Of a stretch of DNA of 64,000 nt, positions 17,057 to 25,803 are shown piece by piece. Each line of letters opens with the position of its first letter. Within the stretch, counting starts at the first letter, position 1. The translations under genes and the position numbers were made by a program. Source of the DNA: an uncultured Olsenella sp. Its GTDB lineage: Bacteria; Actinomycetota; Coriobacteriia; Coriobacteriales; Atopobiaceae. The stretch covers positions 1 to 64,000 of the forward strand of contig URLM01000003.1 in assembly GCA_900548775.1 (NCBI GenBank), in the 5' to 3' direction. The notes beneath the pieces were generated by a model that made no database searches, was not told the DNA's origin, and saw only the letters and a list, made by a program, of their open reading frames with translations.

Positions 17057-18252
17057 GGGCGGAGCTCCCGGATGAAGGACCGCGCAAGCTGCCGAGACCT
17101 CGCGTCCACCTCGGAGAGCTGAGCGAGGTTGTCGACGCCAACCGCATGCGTCGCGTCCATGACGGCGGAGATGACGCGCTCTATGTCGAGAAATCCGCAC
17201 TCTCCCGCCCTGAAGGCCGAGTTGGCGACCTCGTTTGCGGCGTTGGCGGCGCACGGCATGGTGCCGCCGATGCGCCCTGCCTCCTTCATGAGGGCAAGGC
17301 ACCCGAAGGTCTTCTCGTCCGCCTCTCCAAAGGTCACGGGAGCCTCGTGACACCAGTCAACGGGCACCGTTGGTGCGCCCCAGCGCTCCGGGTAGCTCAG
17401 CGCGTACTGGATGGGAATGCGCATGTCAGAGGGCCCAAGCTGCGCCTTCACCGAACCGTCGACGAACTCCACCATCGAGTGGATGCGGCTCTGCCTCTGC
17501 ACGAGCACCCGGATGTCGTCTACGCCGACCCCAAAGAGGTGATGGGCCTCGATGACCTCGAGCCCCTTGTTGGTGAGCGTGGCGCAGTCGATGGTGATCT
17601 TGGGCCCCATGGTCCAAGTGGGGTGCGCAAGAGCGTCGGATACGGTCACGCGCGAGAGCTCCCCGCGCGTCATGCCGTAGAAGGGGCCACCGGAGCACGT
17701 CAGCCAGATGCGCGCGAGATCTGCGTCCCTCTCGCCAACCAGGCACTGGTAGATGGCACTGTGCTCGGAATCGACGGGGATGAGCCTCCCGGGCTTGGCA
17801 AGCGGTATGAGAAGGTCGCCCGCAACGACGATGGACTCCTTGTTGGCGTAGGCCAGGGTCTTGTCTGCCCTGAGCGCCGCGTAGCCCGCAGCCATGCCAG
17901 CCTCGCCCACAACGGCGTTCACCACGCAGTCGGCGTCCGGTAGCTCCGCCAGCGCCATGACCGCATCCGGGCCAAAGCCAAGGTCGCATCCCGTCGGAAG
18001 CTCATCAAGGGCGACGTCGTCCTTGCGAGAGGAATCCGCCACGGCAAGGTGCCTCGCGCCAAACTCGCGCGCGGCCTCGACGAGCCGCTCGCAGGACGAG
18101 TTAACGGAAAGCGCGACCACCTTCAGGCGATCGGGATGCTGACGGCACACGTCAAGCGTCTGCATGCCAATGGAGCCCGAGCACCCGAGGACCGCGACGC
18201 GGAGAACGTGCGGACGGGGCGAGCGCGCTCCAGGACGCTCGAACAAACTCAT
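17053..18252 (-). CDS. dxr: 1-deoxy-D-xylulose-5-phosphate reductoisomerase
   Basis: Second MEP-pathway enzyme, converting DXP to MEP with NADPH. 399 residues. NADPH-binding VAVLGCSGSIGMQTLDV at about 19-35; YANKESIVVAG and PVDSEHSAIYQCL are the classic substrate/metal segments, followed by LTCSGGPF and HPTWTMGPKITIDCATL. The C-terminal helical domain ends in ARSFIRELRP. The ATG at 18252 overlaps the cdsA stop by 4 bp. All expected catalytic motifs are present. Confidence 0.97.
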   Translation of the reverse strand: MSLFERPGARSPRPHVLRVAVLGCSGSIGMQTLDVCRQHPDRLKVVALSVNSSCERLVEAAREFGARHLAVADSSRKDDVALDELPTGCDLGFGPDAVMALAELPDADCVVNAVVGEAGMAAGYAALRADKTLAYANKESIVVAGDLLIPLAKPGRLIPVDSEHSAIYQCLVGERDADLARIWLTCSGGPFYGMTRGELSRVTVSDALAHPTWTMGPKITIDCATLTNKGLEVIEAHHLFGVGVDDIRVLVQRQSRIHSMVEFVDGSVKAQLGPSDMRIPIQYALSYPERWGAPTVPVDWCHEAPVTFGEADEKTFGCLALMKEAGRIGGTMPCAANAANEVANSAFRAGECGFLDIERVISAVMDATHAVGVDNLAQLSEVDARSRQLARSFIRELRP

Positions 18253-19202
18253 ATGATTCCCCCAAAGAAAAGAACGAAGTAGGCAGCCATGCTGCCAAAG
18301 AGCATGGAGTCAGACCTGTCAAGAAGGCCGCCGTGCCCCGGCATGAGGTTGCCGGAGTCCTTGACGCCGACGCCGCGCTTGAGACGGGACTCGAAGAGGT
18401 CCCCCACGACTCCCGCTATGCCGACGAGAAGACCGCCAAGAAGGGCAAGGGGCAGCTCAAGTCCCGCAACGCCGATGACGGCCATTGCCACCCAGATGAC
18501 CACCGAGGCTATGATGCCGCCGTAGAACCCCTCCCAGCTCTTGTGGGGAGAGATGCGCGGCGCAAGCTTATGGACGCCTATCTTCGAGCCAATGGCATAT
18601 GCCATCGCGTCGTTCGCCCAGACGGAAAGCATGACCCCAAACGTCAGCGTAGCCCCCACGAGCCCCTTGTCCACAACGCGGACGAGCACAAGGCTCGAGA
18701 AGGTGAGCGAGGTGTAGAGCGGCCCAAAGACCGTGATCGCCACATCGCCCACGTTTGCGCGTGGGGTGAAGACGTACCATGCGGCGCATGCGGCGAGCAG
18801 CAGGAAGAGGATGATGACGAGCCCCCTCAGGCCTGTGAGATAGGCCGCAAGGGGGAAGAGCACGGCAGCCGAGAGGCCGACTCCCTCGTTGGGCATGCGA
18901 CCGCCCATGCGGGCGATGCGGAAGAACTCGGAGCAGCAGAGCCAGGCCATGGCGCTGATCATGAGCGTCGTGGCAATGGGGCCGATGTAGAGGCAGACGA
19001 GCACCACGATGGCGTAGATCGCCCCCGATGTCGTGCGCGTGAGGAGGCGCTCCGTCCAGCCACGGGCGCGCTGGCCAGCAAGGACGCCCGCGGTACGGCG
19101 CTCCTCCTTGGCGTTGCGCCTGTTCTCCAGCTTGTCGATGTGACGGTCTATACCAACGCTCTCGCTCTGGTCACGCCGCCCCTCTGGCCCATGCTCGATC
19201 AA
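18249..19202 (-). CDS. cdsA: Phosphatidate cytidylyltransferase
   Basis: Integral membrane enzyme making CDP-diacylglycerol from phosphatidate and CTP. About 317 residues with seven to eight membrane segments; the CdsA signature SRLKRGVGVKDSGNLMPGHGG is near residue 277-297. The N-terminus (about 50 residues) is charged and cytoplasmic. The start is taken as TTG at 19202, overlapping the uppS stop as TTGA with GGAG close upstream; no ATG or GTG exists between it and the first membrane helix, though the spacing to GGAG is short, so the start is uncertain. In an operon with uppS and dxr, as in most bacteria. Confidence 0.93.
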   Translation of the reverse strand: MIEHGPEGRRDQSESVGIDRHIDKLENRRNAKEERRTAGVLAGQRARGWTERLLTRTTSGAIYAIVVLVCLYIGPIATTLMISAMAWLCCSEFFRIARMGGRMPNEGVGLSAAVLFPLAAYLTGLRGLVIILFLLLAACAAWYVFTPRANVGDVAITVFGPLYTSLTFSSLVLVRVVDKGLVGATLTFGVMLSVWANDAMAYAIGSKIGVHKLAPRISPHKSWEGFYGGIIASVVIWVAMAVIGVAGLELPLALLGGLLVGIAGVVGDLFESRLKRGVGVKDSGNLMPGHGGLLDRSDSMLFGSMAAYFVLFFGGII

Positions 19203-19984
19203 TGCTCCGTGACACCCCCAAACCGACGGTGCCTTCCCTGGAACGCCCGCACGGCACGAAGGAAGTCCCAGCGCGAGAAGTCCGGCCACATGACTGGGGT
19301 CACGTAGAACTCCGTGTATGCGAGCTGCCAGAGGAGGTAGTTCGAGAGGCGCATCTCGCCCGAGGTGCGGATGAGCAGCTCCGGATCGGGGAGCCCCGCC
19401 GTGTAGAGACGAGAGGCGATGGCAGCCTCGTCGACGTCCTCAGGACGCAAAGATCCAGCAGCCACCGCGTTGGCGACCTCGCGGGCAGCACGGGCAATCT
19501 CGGCGCGAGAGCCATAGTTGACCGCGAGGGCAAAGGTCATGCCTGTGTGGTCGGCAGTCTGCTCCAGTCCCTCTCGAAAGACGTCGGCCGTCTCCTTTGG
19601 CAGCGCGTCGATGTCGCCAAAGAAGCGAAGCCGCACGTTCTCCTGGTGGAAGAGCGGAAGCTCGTTCAAGAGAGTTGTGGCAAAGAGGTGCATGAGGAGA
19701 TCGACCTCGTGTTGCGGCCTGCGCCAGTTCTCCGTGGAGAACGCGTAGACCGAAAGCACGTCGAGTCCAAGTCGAACGCTGGTGGTAACTGCCTCGCGAA
19801 GCGAGTCAACGCCCGCGACGTGCCCCTCGGAGCGATCAAGGCCGCGAGCTTGTGCCCACCGGCCGTTGCCGTCCATGATGATGGAGACATGACGGGGGAT
19901 GCGGTCAAGGTCAACGTCGCCCAGCACTATGTCCTCGGGGGGATTGCTGTAGTACTCCCCCAGCTTTTTCTCATCAATCTGCAC
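19199..19984 (-). CDS. uppS: Isoprenyl transferase (undecaprenyl diphosphate synthase)
   Basis: Cis-prenyltransferase that extends FPP with IPP to the C55 lipid carrier for cell-wall synthesis. 261 residues. PRHVSIIMDGNGRWA holds the catalytic aspartate; GHVAGVDSLREAV, SVYAFSTENWRRP and RTSGEMRLSNYLLWQLAYTE are diagnostic, and the C-terminal FQGRHRRFGGV is conserved. Start is GTG at 19984 with GGAG six bases upstream, directly after the frr stop. MEP-pathway genes downstream supply its substrate. Confidence 0.96.
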   Translation of the reverse strand: MQIDEKKLGEYYSNPPEDIVLGDVDLDRIPRHVSIIMDGNGRWAQARGLDRSEGHVAGVDSLREAVTTSVRLGLDVLSVYAFSTENWRRPQHEVDLLMHLFATTLLNELPLFHQENVRLRFFGDIDALPKETADVFREGLEQTADHTGMTFALAVNYGSRAEIARAAREVANAVAAGSLRPEDVDEAAIASRLYTAGLPDPELLIRTSGEMRLSNYLLWQLAYTEFYVTPVMWPDFSRWDFLRAVRAFQGRHRRFGGVTEH

Positions 19985-20530
19985 CTAGATCTCCATGACC
20001 TCGGCGGTCTTCTCCTTGAGCATGGCGTCGACGCGCTTGACGTAGTCGTCGGTAAGCTTCTGGACGGCCTTCTTCTCGCGCGAGACCTCGTCCTCAGAGA
20101 GCTCCTCGTCACGGTCGAGCTTGTTGTTGGTGTCACGACGGACGTTGCGGATGGAGACGCGCGCCTCCTCGGCAATGTCCTTGCACTCGCGGGCAAGCTC
20201 GCGACGACGCTCCTCCGTGGGCTTGGGGAAGGGAAGGCGGATGGTGGCACCGTCATTGGAAGGCGTGATGCCAAGGTCGGAGGCCTCGATGGCCTTCTCT
20301 ATGCTCCTGAGGGCACTCTTGTCCCACGGCTCGATGACCATCATCGAGGCCTCGGGGACCTTGACGCCAGCAAGCTGGGTGATGGGGGTCGGTTGCCCGT
20401 AGTAGTCGACCTTGATGGGGTCAAGGATGTGCGGGTTGGCGCGGCCGGTGCGAACGCGCGAGAAGTTCGCCTGAAGAGCCTCCAGGCACTTGTCCATGTG
20501 CTTCTTGGCCTTGTCTGTGTACTGGCTCAT
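19985..20530 (-). CDS. frr: Ribosome recycling factor
   Basis: Splits post-termination ribosomes together with EF-G. 181 residues, close to the 185 typical. [22 protein letters not shown] and [19 protein letters not shown] are RRF hallmarks; the charged helical C-terminus (about 110-181) fits the three-helix domain. The ATG at 20530 overlaps the pyrH stop (ATGA) and has GAGGAG upstream. Confidence 0.97.
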   Translation of the reverse strand: MSQYTDKAKKHMDKCLEALQANFSRVRTGRANPHILDPIKVDYYGQPTPITQLAGVKVPEASMMVIEPWDKSALRSIEKAIEASDLGITPSNDGATIRLPFPKPTEERRRELARECKDIAEEARVSIRNVRRDTNNKLDRDEELSEDEVSREKKAVQKLTDDYVKRVDAMLKEKTAEVMEI

Positions 20531-21255
20531 GCTAGCTCCTCCTCGATGACGGTGGTTCCCACGTTCTCACCCGTGAGCGCGCTCATGAAGACGCCGTCCT
20601 GTCCCATGTCGAAGACCATGATAGGCATCTTGTTGTCGTGGCAGAGCGCAGTTGCCGTAGCGTCCATGACCTTGAGGTCACGGGCGAGGACCTCCTTGTA
20701 GGTGATGGTATCGAACTTGGTTGCCTCGGGGTGGGTGACGGGGTCGGCGTCGTAGATGCCATCGACCTTCGTCGCCTTCATGAGGACCTCGGCCCCAATC
20801 TCGCAGGCGCGAAGTGCGGCGGCGGTGTCGGTCGTGAAGTAGGGGTTGCCGGTACCTGCCGCGAAGATGACGATCCGGCCCTTCTCCAGGTGCCTGATCG
20901 CACGGCGACGAATGTAGGTCTCGCAGACCTGGTGCATTTCTATCGCGCTCATGACGCGGCAATCCATGCCGTTGCGCTCGAAGCAGTCCTGGAGCGAGAG
21001 GGCGTTGATGACCGTCGCGAGCATGCCCATGTTGTCACCCTGGGCGCGGTCCATGCCGGCAGCGGCGCCTTGGATTCCGCGGAAGATGTTCCCGCCGCCC
21101 ACGACGACGGCAACCTGAACGCCATCCTCCCACACAGGCTTTATCTCCTCGGCGAGCCTCTGCGGCACCTTGGGGTCGATGCCGAAGGCCTGGTTGCCCA
21201 TAAGGGCCTCACCGGAGAGCTTAAGAAGAACGCGCTGGTACTTGTAGGTCGACAA
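20527..21255 (-). CDS. pyrH: UMP kinase
   Basis: Phosphorylates UMP to UDP; amino-acid-kinase fold. [15 protein letters not shown] opens the protein; [27 protein letters not shown] and [19 protein letters not shown] are diagnostic. The start is set at TTG 21255, giving 242 residues beginning STYKYQRV after the initiator, because GGAGG lies five bases upstream; an ATG at 21267 would place its start inside that Shine-Dalgarno block. First gene of the pyrH-to-proS operon. The 225-bp spacer to tsf contains the tsf terminator. Confidence 0.96.
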   Translation of the reverse strand: MSTYKYQRVLLKLSGEALMGNQAFGIDPKVPQRLAEEIKPVWEDGVQVAVVVGGGNIFRGIQGAAAGMDRAQGDNMGMLATVINALSLQDCFERNGMDCRVMSAIEMHQVCETYIRRRAIRHLEKGRIVIFAAGTGNPYFTTDTAAALRACEIGAEVLMKATKVDGIYDADPVTHPEATKFDTITYKEVLARDLKVMDATATALCHDNKMPIMVFDMGQDGVFMSALTGENVGTTVIEEELA

Positions 21256-21411
21256 GCCATCCTCCATTCCTAGGGACGCCACGGCAGCCATGCGTTACAG
21301 CCGTAGCCCTGACGATTCTATCAGAGCGCCACGGTTGGTCTCGTGCATCCTCGGCGAGTGTAGGGTCTCTGCATACGGAGGACACGCAGCTGTCGAAATA
21401 GTGGATGAGAA

Positions 21412-21448
21412 CGAAGAAAGCCCTGGCAGGCAAAATGCCTACCAGGGC
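21412..21448 (-). terminator. Intrinsic terminator of rpsB-tsf
   Basis: Minus strand GCCCTGGTAGGC (21448-21437) pairs with GCCTGCCAGGGC (21431-21420) with one G-U pair and a TTTT-type loop, followed by TTTCTTCG. It lies 32 bases past the tsf stop. Confidence 0.87.
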
Positions 21449-21480
21449 CCTTACGAATCTTCTGGAGAAGCGGCAGTAGC

Positions 21481-22350
21481 CTACTCCCCGAAGTTGAAGC
21501 GCACGAAGGTAACAACCTTGATGTCATCGCCGAGGGACTTGGAGACCTTCTTGGCAAGGGAGGAGATGGTCTCGTTGGAGTCCTTCACGAAGATCTGCTC
21601 GGTGAGGACGTTCTCCTTGTAGAACTTCTCGAGCTTGCCGAGGGCGATCTTCTCCTGGATGGCCTCGGGCTTGCCGGACTCGGCAGCCTGCGCCTTGTAG
21701 ATGCCCATCTCGTGGTCGATGACGTCCTGGGGGACATCCTCGCGAACGGCGGAGACGGGGTTGCTGGCGACGACCTGCATGGCAACGTCGTGTGCGAACG
21801 TCTTGAACTCGTCCGCAGAGGCAGTCTCGGGCTTCGCGAAGGAGAAGCTCACCATGTCGGCGTGCTTGCCGTCGTGGTGGATGTAGCAGCCAATCGCACC
21901 GTTCTCGGCGGTGAGACGCGCGAAGCGGTTGACCTTCATGTTCTCGCCAATGACGTGAATCATCTCGGTGAGCTCGGACTCGACGGTGCCCTCGCCCATG
22001 GCGCATGCCTTGAGGGCGTCAACGTCGGCGGGATCGCTCTTGGCGACGACCTCGGCGATGGCGTGGGCGAAGTCCTTGAACTTGCCGTTGGTGCCCACGA
22101 AGTCGGTCTCGCAGGTGAGCTCGACCATGGCGGCAACCTTGGCGTCATCGGAGACGTAAACGGCGATGGTGCCCTCGTTGGTCTCGCGGCCAGCACGCTT
22201 GACGGCCTTGGCGAGGCCCATCTTGCGAAGAACGTCGACGGCCTTGTCGAGGTCGCCGTCAGCCTCGACGAGGGCCTTCTTGCACTCCATCATCGGGGAG
22301 TCGGTCATCTCGCGGAGCTGCTTGACGAGGGCAGCGGTGATCTGTGCCAT
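21481..22350 (-). CDS. tsf: Elongation factor Ts
   Basis: Guanine-nucleotide exchange factor for EF-Tu. 289 residues. TAALVKQLREMTDSPMMECK and KKALVEADGDLDKAVDVLRK form the N-terminal UBA-like domain; the core carries NRFARLTAENGAIGCYIHHD. AGGAGG stands five bases before the ATG. Downstream of rpsB (46-bp gap) as in nearly all bacteria, and followed by a strong terminator. Confidence 0.97.
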   Translation of the reverse strand: MAQITAALVKQLREMTDSPMMECKKALVEADGDLDKAVDVLRKMGLAKAVKRAGRETNEGTIAVYVSDDAKVAAMVELTCETDFVGTNGKFKDFAHAIAEVVAKSDPADVDALKACAMGEGTVESELTEMIHVIGENMKVNRFARLTAENGAIGCYIHHDGKHADMVSFSFAKPETASADEFKTFAHDVAMQVVASNPVSAVREDVPQDVIDHEMGIYKAQAAESGKPEAIQEKIALGKLEKFYKENVLTEQIFVKDSNETISSLAKKVSKSLGDDIKVVTFVRFNFGE

Positions 22351-22396
22351 GTGAACCTCCTAGGGGGTTGGAAAGATTAACTGATGAGCTGGTGCC

Positions 22397-23179
22397 CTAC
22401 TCGGCAGCAGGGGCCTCGGCGGCAGGAGCGGCCTCGTCGGTCGCGACAGGGGCAGAAGCCTCGCCGGTCTGCATCTCCTCGGCGGTCACCTGGGTCTCGC
22501 CAGTGCCAGCGAGGACGGCGTCGGCCGCAAGCTCGCACATGAGGGAGACGGAGCGGATGGCATCGTCGTTGGCAGGCACGCCGTAGTCGATGACGTCGGG
22601 GTCGGAGTTGGTGTCGAGCAGGCCGACGACGGGGATGTGAAGACGGTTGGCCTCGCGGACGGCAATCTCCTCGCGCTTGGTGTCGACGACGAAGATGGCC
22701 TGCGGGAGCGTGGTCATGTCACGGACGCCGCCGAGGTTCTTCTGAAGCTTGTCGAGCTCCTTGGTGAGCAGGGCCTGCTCCTTCTTGGGCAGCGCATTCA
22801 TGCGGCCGTCCTCGACCATGGCCTCGAGCTCCTCCATGCGGGCGATGCGGGAGCGCATGGTGACGAAGTTCGTGAGCATGCCACCGAGCCAGCGCTGGTT
22901 GATGAAGGGCATGTTGGCGCGCTCTGCCTGGGTCTGGATGGGCTCCTGGGCCTGCTTCTTGGTGCCGACGAAGAGAACCTTTCCACCCTTGGCAGCGGTC
23001 TCGCGCAGGAACGTGTAGGCCTTGTCGGCGTCAATCAGGGTCTGCTTGAGGTCGAGGATGTAGATGCCGTTGCGCTCGCCGAAGATGTAGGGCTTCATCT
23101 TGGGGTTCCAGCGACGGGTCTGGTGACCGTAGTGGCAGCCTGCGTCGAGAAGGGTCTGGATAGTAACCTTAGCAGCCAT
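22397..23179 (-). CDS. rpsB: 30S ribosomal protein S2
   Basis: Ribosomal protein S2. 260 residues. [19 protein letters not shown] at the start, [26 protein letters not shown] and the later [17 protein letters not shown] are family signatures. The last 30 residues form an Ala/Glu/Pro-rich acidic tail ending [10 protein letters not shown], beyond the conserved fold. The ATG at 23179 follows GGAGG with six bases spacing. The open frame continues upstream but is leader. Transcribed with tsf from a promoter at 23338-23367. Confidence 0.97.
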   Translation of the reverse strand: MAAKVTIQTLLDAGCHYGHQTRRWNPKMKPYIFGERNGIYILDLKQTLIDADKAYTFLRETAAKGGKVLFVGTKKQAQEPIQTQAERANMPFINQRWLGGMLTNFVTMRSRIARMEELEAMVEDGRMNALPKKEQALLTKELDKLQKNLGGVRDMTTLPQAIFVVDTKREEIAVREANRLHIPVVGLLDTNSDPDVIDYGVPANDDAIRSVSLMCELAADAVLAGTGETQVTAEEMQTGEASAPVATDEAAPAAEAPAAE

Positions 23180-23337
23180 GTCTGACCTCCATTGGTTGGT
23201 CCTCCGCACGATGTCATCCCCGAAAAACCACCCCTGGCCTGGCTTAGAGCCTGGGGCACCACGGCTTTCGAGTCGTCGTGCGTGTGTGATGTTGCCGCTT
23301 GGTAGCGACATGCTGAGCATCTGCACAGCGATTGAGG
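23180..23337 (-). promoter_or_regulatory. rpsB 5' leader, about 150 nt, possibly autoregulatory
   Basis: About 150 untranslated bases separate the rpsB promoter from the start codon. A GC-rich structure can form around 23228-23255 (CCCC and GGGG arms enclosing a GGC/GCC pair), followed on the minus strand by TTTTT, which resembles an attenuator. Long rpsB leaders are known to mediate S2 feedback in other bacteria; here it is inferred only. Confidence 0.4.
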
Positions 23338-23367
23338 AGTATAGCAGGGAAGAGGAGATTGGGGCAA
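23338..23367 (-). promoter_or_regulatory. rpsB-tsf promoter
   Basis: Minus strand TTGCCC (23367-23362) and TATACT (23343-23338), spaced 18 bp. The -10 is a 5/6 match to TATAAT. It lies about 160 bp before the rpsB ATG. Confidence 0.65.
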
Positions 23368-23420
23368 GGGCCTGCCATCAGTCCTGCCAGTTCATCGTTT
23401 CACCTTGATTGTGGTCCGAG

Positions 23421-23450
23421 TTGCGGCAGCCTCTGCTGCGCTTGCCGCAA
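23421..23450 (-). terminator. Hairpin after the tyrosine recombinase gene
   Basis: TTGCGGCA (23421-23428) pairs with TGCCGCAA (23443-23450), 33 bases past the recombinase stop on the minus strand. A nested GCAG/CTGC pair strengthens it. No T-run follows, so termination is uncertain. Confidence 0.45.
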
Positions 23451-23482
23451 GAGGATGAAGGCCTCCCTTGTCTCGTGCTCAA

Positions 23483-24463
23483 TCAGTGCGCTCTAGGATG
23501 CGCGTGTCGGGCAGCATCCTTGAGACGCTCGACCGAGAGATGCGTGTACACCTGCGTCGTGGAGAGGCTCTCGTGGCCGAGGAGCTCCTGTACGCTCCTG
23601 AGGTCTGCTCCTCCCGAGACGAGTTCGGTGGCATAGGTGTGGCGCATGGCGTGCGGCGTGAGAGTTGGGTCAAGCCCCGCAAGTCTGACATGGGTCTCGA
23701 AGGCGGTTCGCAGGGCGTCTGCGCTCATGCGCCTGCCTCTCGTGGAGAGGAAGAGCGCCCCGTCAGGACCCTCAGCAAAAGACCCCTTCGCGCGCGCGGC
23801 AAGCATTGGCCGGCTCTCCTCCAGGTAGCGGCGCAGCCAATCGAGCGCCACCTCGTAGAGCGGGACGATGCGCTCCTTCGATCCCTTGCCGAACAGTGTC
23901 GCCTGGCACCTCCCAAAGTCAACCGAGGAAACGTCAAGCCTAGAGACCTCTGAGATTCTTGCCCCCGAAGCATAGAGCAGCTCCAGGAAGGCCCGATCCC
24001 TAACACCCGTGACCTCCTTGGCATCGCATGTGGCAAGGAGCCTTTGGACGTCCTCGTCGGACATCGTCTTGGGCAGCCGCCGCTCCCCCTTTGGCGTAGC
24101 AAGCGCCGCCGCCGGGTCAACGCTGCACAACCCCTCACGAAGCATCCACCCATAGAAGTCTCGAACCGCCGAGAGCCTGCGGTCGATGGTTCGCACGGAG
24201 TAGCCGCCCCGCGTGAGGTCTGCGAGAAAACCCCTGAGGTCACGATGGGAGGCGAGAAGGGGATCGGTCGCGGTGCGCTCCGCCCAGGAGGCAAAAGACG
24301 CGAGGTCAGCTCGGTATGCCCTCAGGGTGTTCGCAGAGAGCCCGCGAACCCGCCCGAGGTAGTCGAGAAACTCACGCCGCTCATCGGGAAGCACGCGTGC
24401 GCCGAGGGGACAGGGGTCCTTGTCCAGCCTATCACCACCTGTGGAATCCTTGCTGGTGCCCAT
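23483..24463 (-). CDS. xerC: Tyrosine recombinase XerC/XerD family
   Basis: Site-specific recombinase of the Xer type, resolving chromosome dimers at dif. 326 residues with an N-terminal SAM-like core-binding domain (about 26-115) and a catalytic domain with the full set R169 (ASGARISE), K193 (GKGSKER), H271 and R274 (HAMRH), H297 (LGHESLS) and Y306 (TTQVYTH). About 25 extra residues precede the first domain. It follows trmFO by 2 bp. The trmFO-xer order is standard in Gram-positives (CodV position), which supports a housekeeping role and not a phage integrase. XerC and XerD cannot be separated by eye. Confidence 0.92.
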   Translation of the reverse strand: MGTSKDSTGGDRLDKDPCPLGARVLPDERREFLDYLGRVRGLSANTLRAYRADLASFASWAERTATDPLLASHRDLRGFLADLTRGGYSVRTIDRRLSAVRDFYGWMLREGLCSVDPAAALATPKGERRLPKTMSDEDVQRLLATCDAKEVTGVRDRAFLELLYASGARISEVSRLDVSSVDFGRCQATLFGKGSKERIVPLYEVALDWLRRYLEESRPMLAARAKGSFAEGPDGALFLSTRGRRMSADALRTAFETHVRLAGLDPTLTPHAMRHTYATELVSGGADLRSVQELLGHESLSTTQVYTHLSVERLKDAARHAHPRAH

Positions 24464-24465
24464 GA

Positions 24466-25803
24466 TTACGCGTCCTGCTCCGCGAGGGAGAAGAGGTCGC
24501 TCCTCTCCTCCACAAACGAGGTCATGTCTGCACGGGCTCGCTCGGCCATGAGCCTGCGCCGGTCATCCTTTCTCCTCGGGGCACTCTCCAGGGCAGGCAC
24601 CAGCCCAAAGTTCACATGCATGGGCTGGTAGTCCACTGTGGAGGGGTTTGTCGCATACGCGACAAGCGACCCAAGCGCCCCAGTTACCGGGAGCTTTGGA
24701 TATGGCAGGCCGGCAAGGTCGGCATAAGTGTTGAGCGCGGCGAGCAAGCCCGAGGCCATTGCCTCGACATACCCTTCGGTCCCCGTGATCTGGCCGGCAA
24801 GGCGCACACGCGTTCCCGGGATGGCGAACGTGGGGTCAAGGGCATGGGGGGTGTCGACGAAGGAGTTCCTGTGCATGACGCCATACCTGAGGAATTCTGC
24901 CTGTTCGAGGCCGGGAATCATCCTGAAGACGCGTCGCTGCTCAGGCCAGGTAAGGTTCGTCTGGAAGCCCACGAGGTTGTAGGCGGAGCGTTGTACGTTC
25001 TCGGCACGAAGCTGGACGGCCGCCCAGGGACGCCTCCCCGTACGCGGATCGGTGAGGCCGACGGGCTTGAGCGCCCCAAAGCGAATGGAGTCATGGCCCG
25101 TGCGTGCCACCTCCTCGATGGGCTGGCAGGCGCAGAAGAGGTCTGCCTGCTCGAAGTCACGGGCGATGACGCGATCGGCAGCGAGCAGGGCATCCATGAA
25201 CGCATCGTACTCGTCGCGCTCCATGGGGCAGTTGAGATAGTCCCCAACACCGCCCTCCTCGTACCTCGACTGTGAGAAGGCTGTGTCGCGATCGATGCTC
25301 TCCGCCGAGACAATGGGCGCCGCGGCGTCAAAGAATGACATCGAGCCCTCCCCGACCGCGAGCGATATCGCCGAGAAGAGTGCGTCCGAGCAGAGCGGGC
25401 CAGCAGCGATCACCGCAGGTCCCTCGGGGATCTCTGTAACCTCCTCGCGAACAACGTCGATGAGCGGGTGCGACATCACGGCTCCCGTGACCGCTTGCGA
25501 GAAAGTCTCGCGGTCAACTGCAAGGGCCCCGCCCGCAGGCACAGAGCATGAACGGGCGATGGCGAGAAGCCTGCATCCCATGGCGTCGAGCTCCCACTTG
25601 AGCACGCCCGCTGCAGTCTCGGGCTTTGTCGACTTGAGGGAGTTTGAGCACACGAGCTCGGCAAAGAGGTCGGTGTGGTGAGCCGGGGACATCCGCACCG
25701 GCCGCTCCTCGTGAAGCCTGACCCGCACTCCCCTGTCGGCAAGCCCCAGCGCGCACTCGCTTCCCGCAAGCCCGGCCCCCACCACGTCAACTGTCTGGTC
25801 CAT
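24466..25803 (-). CDS. trmFO: Methylenetetrahydrofolate-tRNA-(uracil-5-)-methyltransferase
   Basis: Folate- and FAD-dependent enzyme making ribothymidine at tRNA position 54. 445 residues. FAD-binding VDVVGAGLAGSECALGLA at residues 5-22; HHTDLFAELVCSNSLKS and the C-terminal YQPMHVNFGLVPAL are family signatures. The ATG at 25803 lies within the end of dprA (17-bp overlap). Sits between dprA and the recombinase gene. Confidence 0.96.
   Translation of the reverse strand: MDQTVDVVGAGLAGSECALGLADRGVRVRLHEERPVRMSPAHHTDLFAELVCSNSLKSTKPETAAGVLKWELDAMGCRLLAIARSCSVPAGGALAVDRETFSQAVTGAVMSHPLIDVVREEVTEIPEGPAVIAAGPLCSDALFSAISLAVGEGSMSFFDAAAPIVSAESIDRDTAFSQSRYEEGGVGDYLNCPMERDEYDAFMDALLAADRVIARDFEQADLFCACQPIEEVARTGHDSIRFGALKPVGLTDPRTGRRPWAAVQLRAENVQRSAYNLVGFQTNLTWPEQRRVFRMIPGLEQAEFLRYGVMHRNSFVDTPHALDPTFAIPGTRVRLAGQITGTEGYVEAMASGLLAALNTYADLAGLPYPKLPVTGALGSLVAYATNPSTVDYQPMHVNFGLVPALESAPRRKDDRRRLMAERARADMTSFVEERSDLFSLAEQDA

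Noticed and set aside
23483..24463. Tyrosine recombinase as a sign of an integrated phage or island
   Set aside because: It sits in the conserved trmFO-xer position and shows no att-like repeats, tRNA target or phage genes around it.
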